Shown here: in pieces, positions 37,295 to 47,674 of the stretch
Numbering within the stretch: the stretch's first letter is position 1
Layout: each line of letters begins with the position of its first letter
From: Fomes fomentarius
Lineage: Eukaryota; Basidiomycota; Agaricomycetes; Polyporales; Polyporaceae
Assembly (NCBI GenBank): GCA_022606135.1
Contig: JABYQN010000006.1
Coordinates: forward strand, 124,001 to 188,000
Reading direction: 5' to 3'
Length of the DNA stretch: 64,000 nucleotides
Position numbers and translations under genes: made by a program
The notes under the pieces: model-generated
Seen by the model: only the letters and a program-made list of their open reading frames with translations
Databases searched by the model: none
Told to the model about the DNA's origin: nothing

Positions 37295-39419
37295 ATGGAT
37301 GATGCACAATTTCGTAGGATTCAGCTCAAACTGGCCCAAAACCCCAAGCCTGTGAGTTATCATCGTATGGCGAAGCAAGTATCATCTTAAGACTGGTAGC
37401 AGGTACTTTCAGCTGCTCGTAATGGATCACCGGGGGAGATGATGGTTCTCGCGAACGCATGGAACGAGCCCCCATCGCAGATCTCCTATCACGAGGCGTT
37501 GGATGTCTTCCTCGTGCACCTGCAGGAGAACCGAGTGCCGAATAGTATGAACGATCGCTTCACCCCTCCGCAGAACCTCCCTTTCTCGTCTATGCTTGGT
37601 ATCAGCAAGATGGGCGAGATCTTGCGCGAAGACGGTCCAGCAGTGCGACGGCTTGCAGATGCGTGGGCGGGGATCTACAAGTGGAGCGTGTACATATTCT
37701 CTTCGCGCATCGAAGGTCTCGACAGGATGGAGCGGCGCAGGCGTGCTGCAATCGACGTACTCTCCGCGTTCTGGTACTGCATCTGCTTCCGTGACGTCAT
37801 CCGCGCGCAGATGGTGGGGACCACCGCGACGGTTGAAATCGCAACGCGTCTCTGGCTCGAGGAGGACGACGGACCGCCCAAGCGCATCAACGCCCCGGTC
37901 GGTACCTGGCTCCTCGGATGTCTCCTCAGGGAAGCGAAGGCGGAACAGCTGGATCGCGTCCTCAAGATGACTAGCGGCAAAGCGACGGAGGTGGCCAAGT
38001 TGTCGATCGCCCGGCTTCAACGCTCTCTGAAGGGTCCAAATTACGAGCCAAGCTCTATCTCGACGTACCTCGATCTTATCTACGCATTCTCACGCCAGCG
38101 CGACCACCCTCTGCGCCATGCGCTGTTGAGCGCGAACGTCATCTGGGTTGTCTCTGGGGCGCTAGTCAAGCTCTCGGTTCTCGTGAATACGTCGCGCGAT
38201 CCCGGCTTCCTCGACCCGATGGTCTCTGCCTTTGGGTACTTGCGGAACTGCCTGGAGTCGACCGACGGGTTCACGTGGATCGGTGCGGGTTTCCTCCAGG
38301 CGTTCTGTGAGTGTAGCACCCGCTTTGCGGAGCTGGAAGCTGAGGACTACAGGATGCTAGAGCAGCTGATATCCGAAGTGCTTCCTCCGTATCTCGTGTA
38401 TCGTTCTGTCATTGAGGCTGCCAACTCTGCTCTCGCGAAGATCGAACGCGGTGTGCAAAAGCAACGGGTGGAAGCGAGCAAGGCGAAGGTTCTTTGGCGC
38501 ACGTTTGCGCAACTTGCGCACGAGCGTATGATGATCGTGAGGAGGGCCGAAGCGGAGAAAGGAACGAAGATCATCTGCGACAATATGAAGGTACGTCTAT
38601 AATGAACTCGAGACACGACGGACTGACTGAGGAACGTTCGCTATAGTGTCAGAAGGCTAACAAGAAGGAGGACGTGCGGCGCTGTTCCGCCTGTCTATCC
38701 ACATACTACTGCTCTAAGGTTCACGGTTGTTCCTATCGTCATCTACATCCTAACGTAACACCAACTTAGGAGTGCCAAGAGACTGCATGGAAAGAGGGCG
38801 ACCACAAAACGATGTGTAAACTGAAGCAACGGGCCCGCTTAGGTAGAGCCAAAATCTGTATTCCTGTTACTTTGTATGGCTGATCCCTGTTGTGACAGAG
38901 GGACGCGCCGATAACGTCTCAAAACGAGACTACGAGTTCCTCCACTACCTCGCCATGTTCGACGCCCGCCTCCACATCTCAGAGTTGCGCAAGATCGCCG
39001 AGCGCGACTTTCCCAACACACCTCCCACACAGCTCGTTGTGCACATTGACCAGTCCGTTACCCCGCCGACGTACGGAGTCCAAGAGCTCAAGACCTACAA
39101 GCTGGACCAGCGCCTCGTTGGGTCTACGAACGAGGAAGCGCGGAACGAGGCTCTCGTAGAGAAGGTGCAGGATAACCCGGAGCATTACACCATCATCGAC
39201 ATGACCACGAGAGGTGGGTCGACACTCCAGATGCTCATGACGCTCGCGACGGGTGGGTTCTGGCTGCTGGATGAGGTTGAGCTGCTCGAATCGTCTCCGG
39301 GGGCGAGGGCAAGCCAGCAGGAATTTGAGCGGGTACTAGACTGGGTGTTCCGGGCTGCCGAGGACTTCGAGAAGTCTGAGCTCAGACGTCGAGTTCGAAG
39401 CAAGAAGCTGCTGAGTTAG
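37295..39419 (+). CDS. MYND-type zinc-finger protein
   Basis: 636-aa protein with a helical N-terminal region of about 400 residues and a MYND zinc finger, a protein-protein interaction module. Exons: 37295-37351, 37403-38590, 38647-38718, 38770-38842, 38899-39419; introns of 51-56 nt, all GT-AG. Zinc ligands C411, C416, C428, C431, C437, C441, H451 and C455 give the eight-ligand MYND set (YYCSKECQ...HKTMC). The first pair is spaced C-x4-C instead of the usual C-x2-C. Introns fall between C411 and C416 and between C437 and C441, so the finger is assembled from three exons. The roughly 180 residues after it are unrecognised. Splice frames all close and the ATG is followed by an intact exon, so I trust the model. 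Basidiomycetes carry many such MYND proteins of unknown role; no SET domain is visible. Confidence 0.88.
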
Positions 39420-39536
39420 GTACGTCGTTGCCTCGTTGGGTGAGTATCGCGGCTCAATACATTCATAGCGTCGTAGTGCGAAATGACATGGTCATCTGAA
39501 GATATAGCACAATCCTTATCGTTTATATATTGCACC

Positions 39537-40937
39537 CTAGTAAGCAGATGGCGTATGCTCAGTGCCCCGACTACTCTTCCATGTCTCTGGGCCCTGCTAC
39601 GAGATAAGTATGCATGAAAGTAAGTGGCAGGTAAACCCACCGTTCTGTTCTTGATTCTCTGGTTCTTTATACGCCTCATGAACCAGTCCTTTGCAGTCGC
39701 ACCAGTTCTGTACTGGTCAGGCGGGAGCTTTGCGATTGCCTCAGCAATGAGAGGGCTCTCGTCGGACAGGTCGCGCAACTCGGCAGAGTTCCCTGGACGC
39801 GTGAAGAACACGAGGGACCAACGTTCGTACTTCCCTTGCTCCTTTGGAGGTGGACTGTAGAATCATGTGAGCCAAATTTGAACCTCACAAGGTCACAGAG
39901 TAGGTCAAGTGACTCACACGACACGGTGTAGGTTCGATCGCAGCATGCCACCGCTGAAAATAGTCATTGCATCTCCAAGGTTGCAGATAGCATGTCCCGG
40001 GATTGGCTGTGCCTGGTGAGCAACGCAGACGCGAAAATGACGGCACGACGTACTCTGACGTATTGCCATTCGTTCGTCCCTGGGACCATGACTTGCAGGC
40101 CTCCCAGCCGGTTGTGCAAGAACGACTGACAGGCGACCTCATTAACTGCGTATCTACGTCCCACATTGTCTCGGATACACACCAGAGATCCGAAGTCAGT
40201 GTGCGCTCCAATGGCCGCCTGGGCCTCTGAGATGCCTCCGGGCTTCGGCGGGTTCTTTATGCACCTCGCCTCACTGCCGCTCGGCTCGTCAAGAGGATGA
40301 CGCTTCTCGAGTGCACCTTTCGGCAGTCCGAGCCGTTCGCCCAAGACATCGAGCAAGGCGTAGTTGACTGCAAGCGACTTCTGGACAAACGGCTTGATCG
40401 TCGACTCCATCCTCGCTTTCACCGCTGAAGGATAGTCGCGGTGCACCTTTCCGGGCCAGGCAAGAGCGTCGTCCTTCGCTATGTTGATGAACTCCACCGT
40501 GTCGAGCGAGCCTGCTTCGTCAGTCGCGTTGGCTCCGGCCGCTTTGTAGCTAGTATCACAGAGAATGATATGAGCGGACCCTACAGCCCTGACGCAACGC
40601 TGAGACTTGCCCGAAAGAAGATCCCTCGTCTCCTTGCTCATACTTCATCTTTTCCTCAAGAGGAAGACGCATGGTCTCTGCTCCCATTTCGAACATCTGT
40701 TCGACCTCGGCATCGACACCATGATTCTTCAAGCTGTGAACGTCAGATAATGGTCCAACTCCCACGGGCCGCAGGTGTGAGAGCGACGTACTACCAGAAT
40801 CCCAGCTCGGTTGCAGCCTTCCAGAGCTGGTCAATTTCGGCCTCATCATGCTTGAGGATCAGCTCGTAGTCCACCACGAGCAGCGGGTGGGTCGGAACGT
40901 CGTCGGGGAAGGGTGGGAGGGTGACCAATCCGGGCAT
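39537..40937 (-). CDS. 2-oxoglutarate/Fe(II) dioxygenase, isopenicillin N synthase-like, copy A
   Basis: Soluble non-haem iron oxygenase of the DIOX_N plus 2OG-FeII_Oxy family, 355 aa; substrate unknown. Seven exons: 40937-40792, 40733-40611, 40549-40183, 40125-40054, 40006-39918, 39854-39641, 39593-39537. Iron ligands are H206 and D208 (HTDFGSL) and H263 (LHRVV); R277 and S279 (ERWS) are the R-x-S pair that holds 2-oxoglutarate in this family. The N-terminus has the DIOX_N pattern (LWKAATELGFWY, then LKNHGVD). Intron 2 (40610-40550) begins GCAAGT, a GC-AG intron: the paralogues fix the exon end at the same codon. The C-terminus GPETWK...GTEHTPSAY aligns with copies D-F. Outermost of the minus-strand trio and the only one that looks functional. 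Confidence 0.9.
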
Positions 40938-41020
40938 ACTGCGGGAGTGCAAATGCGAAAGCCTAAGCCTGATCAGAGATGAGGATGAGCCAGTCCCGGT
41001 GCCGTTCTCCAGTAGGTATA

Positions 41021-41028
41021 CTTATATA
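41021..41028 (-). promoter_or_regulatory. TATA-box candidate of dioxygenase copy A
   Basis: TATATAAG on the minus strand, about 84 bp upstream of the copy A ATG. Position fits a fungal TATA box; no experimental support. Confidence 0.45.
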
Positions 41029-41337
41029 TGTGCCTGAGCGCTGGCGCGTGGGGATCGGGGAGAGGCTCGCCCCTTCGCGAGAGCTCACGGGTACACATTG
41101 ATAGCACTCCGACCTTGTCTTCTCTTCCCACATCCTCCGCTTCCGTGTGATCGCGAGGTGGGCTTCGCGCAAGTTATGACATCACGCGGACGCTGCGGTC
41201 GCCCATCCAGCGGGCCATCAGTGCATAATGAATTGTGATTGCAATGTCCGACCAGCAGAAGATGACAAATCCGGCGCCGCATCGGGAGCGAGGGTGAAAA
41301 GAGAAAGATGAAACAATTCCTTACGCATAACCACCTG

Positions 41338-42768
41338 TCAAGCAGCGAGCGGTTTGTGCTCCGTTCCACGTCCTGCACGCCAAACATCCACGCCCTGCGA
41401 GCCAATCCACTCAGTGATCATCATCTTCAGCTGGCAGTGAGGGACGCGCACCTTCTGGTTCTTTGTGCGCATGTTCTTGATGCGGCGCGTGAACCACTCG
41501 TGTGACGTTTGGCCAGACTCGAAAACCGTGCGGAGGTGGACGGGGGCTTTCTCAGTCGCATCCGCAATGAGGGCGCTCTGGTCCGCAAGAGCACGCAGAA
41601 CCACAGAGTTGCCAGGACGGGTGAAGAAGACCACCGAGTAGCGAGTGTGGTACGCTTGTTCACCAGGAGGTGGACTGAGTGCGACTCAGCAATAAAAACA
41701 TCCCACTGGGAGTGGCTACTTAATTTATACAACACGATGAAGGTTGGACTTGAGCAATCCGCCGCTGAAGATAGTCATTGCATCACCGAGATTGCAGATG
41801 GCATAGCCTTGCATCGGCTGCAAGTAGTGGTTTGAGGAAGTGCATCACTCAGTATTTCCCGCCTACCTTGACATATTGCCACCTATCAGTTCCGGGTACC
41901 ATGACTTGGAGACCACCGAGACGGTTGTGTAAGAGCGACTGTGGCAGGCAATCACGTCAGATCGTCGAATTCAATAACACACAGCAAAGAGAGAAGATAA
42001 CTGAAGAGAGAGCCAAAGTCAGTATGCGCGGCGACTGCGGCCTTCGCCTCGTCAATACCACCTAGACGTGGAGGACTCTTGATGACCCTCGCTTCGCTCC
42101 CACTGTACTCATCCACCTTGTGCTTCTCCGCCAATGTACCCGCTGGCAGGTCGAGGAGGTCGTTGAGTATTTCGAGGATCGTATCGTTGATCGCGGCAGA
42201 TTTGCGCACAAAAGGCACCACGGTATCCTCCATCCGTGCATTCACTGCAGACGGGTAGGTACGGCGCGCGACTGTGGGCCACACAAAGGCGTCGTCTTTC
42301 GCAATGTTGATGAACTCAGTATTATCCTTGGTGCCAGTCTCATCTAGCACGGTCATTCCCGGTGCCTTGTACCTGACGGTGGGGCCGTAGGGTGTATCAG
42401 CAGAGTGAACAAGCACGAACGATCAAAAGCAACACCGACCCGAAGGACAACCCGTCGTCACCCTGCTCGAACTTGATCTTCTCCTCAAGCGGCAGGGCCA
42501 TCGTCTCGGCACCCATGTCAAACATACCATAGGCTTCTTCGTCAACTCCATGATTCTTGAGGCTGACATACGGAGTTCGTGTCATCATTTACTATCCACG
42601 GGAGAGGGGAGTTGGGACGTACTACCAGAACCCAAGTTCTGTTGCAGCTTTCCAAAGCTTCGCGATCTCATTCTTATCGCGAATCTTGAGCAACTCATAG
42701 TCGATTATGAGGAGAGGGTGTGTGGAGATGTTCTCGGGGAAAGGCGGGAACGTGGTAAGTCTGGGCAT
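41338..42768 (-). pseudogene. 2OG/Fe(II) dioxygenase copy B, probable pseudogene
   Basis: Aligns along its whole length with copies A, D, E and F. Exon equivalents: 42768-42623, 42562-42440, 42372-42006, 41938-41867, 41817-41729, 41674-41452, 41394-41338. Iron-site residues (AHTDFGSL, LHRVV) and the R-x-S (RYS) are still encoded. Two donors are gone: after TCTCTC (expected exon 3 end, 42006) the next bases are TTCAGT instead of GT, and after GTTGT (exon 5 end, 41729) they are ATAAAT. Retaining intron 3 brings a TGA, and nearby GT dinucleotides shift the frame. The donor at 42439 (GTCGGT) is also poor. Most likely a recent pseudogene; RNA reads could still show rescue by cryptic sites. Closest in sequence to copy C. 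Confidence 0.75.
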
Positions 42769-43539
42769 CTCGTAACAAGGGGGAATATAGGAGGGAGGAG
42801 TTAACAAAGCGAGAGCGGGCCGATGAGCCTTGGGATAGTTCTGCAAATAGGCACGGTATACACACAGATGGCATACTTACGATGCCATAGTGAAGTCGAA
42901 AGTAGCACCATATGCGGGCGGAATTGCGATTCTGTGTCAGGGTAGAATGTCATGGCATGACGATGCCGTTGGCGCGCGAAGAGAAGTATACGTCGGATCG
43001 GTTGCTGATTCTTGAGCGCTGGTTCTTGTGCGCAGACAATGCATACAGAAGCGGTCACCAGACTTGGAACGTCTGCACCCATTTCCCATGTCGCTGTGCC
43101 TCCAGACTGATTGCGCAGTCTTCATGAGAGCGGAAGCATTTTGCCCTCCTTCTCGCGGGATATCTTTGACAAGAATGAAATATGTCGAGACGAATGTCGC
43201 GTTGTGATCTCGGAAAAGTATATTGGGAAGGCGCTCCCTGCGTAACGAAGTGAGGTGAGCATAGTAACCGAAGCCGACGAGCAATGTATACCTGTCCTTT
43301 TGTGCGTTTCATTTCCAGAAGGCAATAGCACTCCGTAAATAGGAATGGCGCGCGTCGTGCTGTGAGGCTGCACGCACGGATCCCAAGTTTCCTAAACCGG
43401 GTTGGTTGGCTGGAAAGACCCTTGCGAAGATTCCATTGGTGTTCAGGTTGGGGGAAGGCGACGAGGAGCGAGCATGTATCATTCCAATAAGTTTCACACG
43501 CTTGACGATACAAGATTATAAGATGGCCGCTCAATCGAC
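42769..43539. other. spacer between dioxygenase copies B and C
   Basis: No gene seen. Frames on the minus strand at 43055-43534 are open but match nothing and are not dioxygenase-like. Confidence 0.5.
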
Positions 43540-44237
43540 ATAGACTTTCAAGCCGCAGTCGATGCTGGGCCGTCCCACGACCTGCACGTCAAACATCCAG
43601 GCCCTGTGTGTGACGTCAGTCAGTCCCAACCACCATCAGTGAGCCAATCCTGAGTGCATATCCTATGGTTGTTCGTACGCATGTTCTTCACGCGGCGTGC
43701 GAATCATTCATACGACGTTTACCCAGGTTGAAAATTTGCGTGAAGGTGCTGGCGAGCTTTCTCGAGGGCCAGTCACAAGTCGTCCTTCGCGATGTTGATG
43801 AACTCGACGTTGTCCTTGGCGCCAGTGACGGTCCCGGGCGCCTTGTACCTGAGTACTATAAATCAGCATAACTGCACGCGAACATGGGCATCGCGGTCAG
43901 GGCTGACCCAAAGGACATGCCATTGTCGTCTTGCTCGAACTCCATCTTCTCGTCAAGCGGTAGGACCATCGTCTCGGCCCCCATGTCAGACATGATGGCG
44001 CTCACTTTCTCATCGACGCCGTGGTTTTTGAGACTGTGATATGGCTCAGTATCGATTTAACGTGTACGAACTGGCAGGCGGTGCGACGTACTACCAGGAT
44101 CCGAGTTCTGTTGCGGCCTCCCAGAGTTTCGTAACCTCTTCGTTGTCGTGAGCCTTCAGCAGCTCGTAGTCAATCGCGAGAAGCGGGTGGGTGGGGATGT
44201 TTGCGGGGAAGGTTGCGAAAGCGTTAAGTCTTCGCAT
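43540..44237 (-). pseudogene. 2OG/Fe(II) dioxygenase copy C, internally deleted
   Basis: Exon 1 (44237-44092) and exon 2 (44033-43908) are intact with good splice signals, and exon 3 starts at 43848 (YKAPGTV...INIAKDD). At about 43778 the frame breaks into TGA. The following bases resemble the exon 6 tail (GAGAAAG..., then RRVKNMRTNN), so the rest of exon 3, exons 4 and 5 and most of exon 6 are deleted. The lost part includes all iron ligands and the R-x-S. The last exon remnant, near 43590, also has TGG changed to TGA where the paralogue reads GVDVW. It cannot encode an active enzyme. Its first two exons are most similar to copy B, so B and C probably arose by tandem duplication. Confidence 0.85.
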
Positions 44238-45559
44238 TTGATGTAGTATCAATGGAGTGTCGGGTGTCGAGAAGTCCGCCTGCTATGAGATGCTAGGTAC
44301 CACTAGAGCCTACAGTACATATACTATCTGGACTCGTACCCAATTCGCCAATGTCGAGAGGTCACGGTGCAGAGGGCGGACGTTCCGATAGACCCCTCCC
44401 CCGCGCGTCATTAAGAGAGCATCTAGAGGTTCTTGGGCGCAAAAAGACACAGAGTCAATGGCCAAGTGCCGAGAAATACTGCTAGAATCGGATTCGCTGA
44501 CACCACGAAATCGAAGACCTCATCGCCGTCAATAGAGTCAAATTTAAAATCATTCTGTCACGGCGGTTGTTACTGATAGAAAGGCTTGCTGCGTCAGATA
44601 AGCTTCCCAACGATTGAAAGAGGAACTCACGGACCCAAAGTTCAAGCGCCGGGGCCTTGCCACCTCGCTAGAATTCAACGCTATACTATCACTACTGTTG
44701 TCCATGCAACTGAATTGGATTCTTTATGGTTTGGTGTAGGTTGTGGCTGGATGAGATATGGTTTCAGTAGTAGTTGAGGAGGATGCGTAGTAACTACATT
44801 CGGCAGAAGGTTGAGGATGACTCCGGACATAGACTCTAATAGACGCTGAACTGTCCAGCACTGAGCGCTAGCGCTGAGCTGGCACCATGAGTCAGACTCA
44901 ATTGCGCCAGAGGCAGCCAATTAGTATACTATTCCGCATTTCGAAACCTGCCGAGCCCCAGGCGTACTGCACCATATCGACATCACTGGCTGTACTCGGT
45001 CCTCTATCTTTCTGTATTGCCGTCCGACATACCAGTGGATCTCATGAGCTTGCGACCTTTCGGCCATTCGCCCAACTGTACTTCGCGTCGCTCGCAACTG
45101 GCTGTATATGTCACACAACAAATGGAATGATGGAAGCTGAGGCTAAGCTACAGACGGTTCAAATCTGGGTGGTCTTCCATGGATGTACTGGTCAGGTTTA
45201 GAGGGATAGTGACTGGGATACGCCAGCTTGACAGTGAGTCCTGGGATTTCTTACTTCGTGGCCCTGTTGACATTGTACTGGTACATATCATCAGTCACCA
45301 TTCTTCTGCCCCTTGAATACATCCATCCATGCGCGATGTCGCGTCTGCTTCTGCGCGGAGCTCGACGATGTATAATTGTTGCGACCTCCGACTGCACTCC
45401 CAAGTCACGCGACCTGATCAATCGTCCTTTGTACTACTATTGTACATAGGTCAGCATCGGTGAGCGAGCCACTTGACCTTGTCTTCTCTGTACTCTCTAC
45501 GCTACTTCCCATCGTTCTTCGCTCTCGTCTTTCCGTCATTCTCCTGTCTAGTCTTGCTG
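44238..45559. other. centre of the mirrored dioxygenase array
   Basis: 1.3 kb without a supported gene, lying between the start of minus-strand copy C and the F-box-like gene at 45560. It should hold the promoters of both. Open frames here (for example 44887-45201 +) are unrecognised. Confidence 0.45.
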
Positions 45560-46234
45560 ATGCATGCGCCGGAGGTCTGTCAGAATTGCCATTCGATCTC
45601 CGTGCTCTATAACCTTCTGACACACAGCACAAGCTGCCCCTTGACGTGCTGCTGGAAGTGGCGTTCTGTGCAGACAGTAAAGCGACTGTGTCCGCACTCA
45701 TGAAAACATGTCGATCGCTGTATTTCCAAGGCGCGAAGTTCCTCCTATATGAGGTTGAATTGCGCGACGAGAAGCTCTTCCCCTCTTTCCTCGAGTGCAT
45801 GAGAGCGGCCACCGCATCGTCCAATCTCACCCGATGGCAGTACCTCGATTATCTCGCGCTCGAAGTCGGCTTTTGGAACATCACTCCTGACACAGCCGAG
45901 CTCCTGTACGACATCTTCAACGGGTTGCTCCTTCATTCACGCCTCCGGCGTCTCGCAATCAATCACGAAGACATAGGCGCAGAGACGCTACTACAGCGCT
46001 CCCATACCGGACTCGCGCAGTGCATCGCCGGACTCACCACGCTGCAAACCCTGTACATCTCGCAATGCGGACCGCGCACCTGCACAATGCTCAGGAGTAT
46101 GCGTTCGGCACTGGTCAATGTATGGGTCGCATTCGACAACAACTGGCAGCCAAACGAGGACGACGAGGACGAATACGAGGACGACGAGGACGAATACGAG
46201 GACGACGGCGATGGTGAGGGCGACGGTGAGGGCG

Positions 46235-46275
<41 letters not shown>

Positions 46276-47472
46276 GAGGGTGAGGGTGAGGGCGACGACG
46301 GCGACGATGACGACGAGTGGCTGAATCAGGACGTTACGCGCCTCTTCCCTGCCTCGCTGACCTCACTCAAGAGCCTCGAGGTGCGCTTTTCGAAGAGAAC
46401 CTTCAGTGGGGGGCTAGTCTACCCCAACGTCACCGATCTCTGCATCAGCGCGCCGCAGGATCCGCCAGAGATGTCGCACTACATTCACTCATTCCCGAAC
46501 CTGCGTCAGTTTGTTACGCACGATGATGACACTGTCGATCCGGGCGAGGAAGCACTCCTTCAACACGTGGCCAACAGGAGTACACAAGAAGAGCGGGGTT
46601 CTTGGTCCTCGCTCAACTACTACTACGGCACCATGAGCAATGTCTTTTGGTATGGCTTCACCTTCCACATCACGCATCTGGAAGTACGTGTGCGCAACCC
46701 AGATGAGGTGGACATGCTCCAGGAGGCGCTACCAACCATCAGGCCAATCACGCTCACTTTGGAGTTGGCAAGTGGCGCCGTTCACAAGGTCATGGAGGAG
46801 CAATTTGTCACTTCCCTTTGCGAGAGCCGCACGCCACAGCTTCAAACGCTGTCGCTCACGGTGCGGGTAAATGGACGATCAGAGTCTCGTTTTGACCTGG
46901 CAGCCTTCCTCGTCAGTACCATTCTCATCATCATTCAAGTTCGCTCCGCTCATCCAACCGCTGCCAGGAGAATTCGCTGTACATTGTGCAGTCACTCCGA
47001 CTGGTATCCCTTAGCCTCACATTCATCTTGCGACATGGAGACTACTCTCACCCTGCAGATATGAGCGGATGCCCTGCGTCCTGCCCCGTGCCTGTCTTGA
47101 TCGCGATGGACGTCGAGACGATCGCTAGACGCTTCAAGCATGCCTTGTCGACGCTGGAGACAATTAGCATCACTCTCGACGGACCAGGCTACAAGATTCG
47201 TAGGTGTACCTTGTAAAATGTTCTTTTCGTGATCAGATGGGGAGACTCGGTCAAATGTCATGTCCCATTCCATACAAGAGATACGTTTGTCGGACTCAGT
47301 TCAACGTTGGGGCCCCGACAAGTACAAGCGCCCGTGTCCTACTACATACCATCATAGGCTCTATCCGCCTGCGCTTCTCCTCTTCTCGCATTCCGCTCAA
47401 CCATGTACGACGTGGGCAGTAGGACTCCTTTGGGGATGCCGGCACTTGAATCAGGTTCGTTCCTCCCGCTGA
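45560..47472 (+). CDS. F-box/LRR-like protein with acidic Gly/Asn repeat, paralogue 3
   Basis: Exon 1 45560-45574 encodes only MHAPE. Intron 45575-45627 is 53 nt. Exon 2 45628-46911 starts KLPLDVLLEVAF, an F-box-like motif, followed by MKTCRSLY. The C-terminal phase-0 intron 46912-46967 (GTCAGT...CCAG) leads to exon 3 46968-47199. A last intron at 47200-47236 would be only 37 nt, unusually short, joining exon 4 47237-47472; the C-terminus is therefore uncertain. An acidic low-complexity insert near residues 182-235 (Asp/Glu/Tyr, then Gly-Asp/Gly-Asn/Gly-Glu) has no counterpart in the paralogues and lies between two LRR-like segments. The gene sits inside the dioxygenase array, just upstream of copy D on the same strand. 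Role in ubiquitin ligase targeting is inferred from family only. Confidence 0.72.
46156..46318. repeat. coding tandem repeat (GACGAG, GGTGAGGGCGAC, GGCAAC units)
   Basis: In-frame hexamer and dodecamer repeats inside the F-box-like gene. GACGAGGACGAATACGAG is duplicated first, then GGTGAGGGCGAC is duplicated, then six GGCAAC copies, then GGTGAG copies. All unit lengths are multiples of three, so length changes keep the frame. Confidence 0.9.
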
Positions 47473-47674
47473 GTGCGACGGTTACTAAGCTCCCATGTAG
47501 CCCCGTAGTGATCACCCCCTACGGCACATGACAATCAATACTTTGCCATGTTTAGCACTCGGTGTGAATGGGAGCAGTGGTACTCTCGCACGGCACCACA
47601 CTCAAACACGCTGAAGAATCGAAGAGCGTCTGCGCGGTGCGTCCTCGCCACGCTCTCTCTTGCGATCGCCGATC

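Noticed and set aside
45963..46271. Pro-Leu/Pro-Ser repeat protein (-)
   Set aside because: Antisense reading of the coding repeat in the F-box-like gene.
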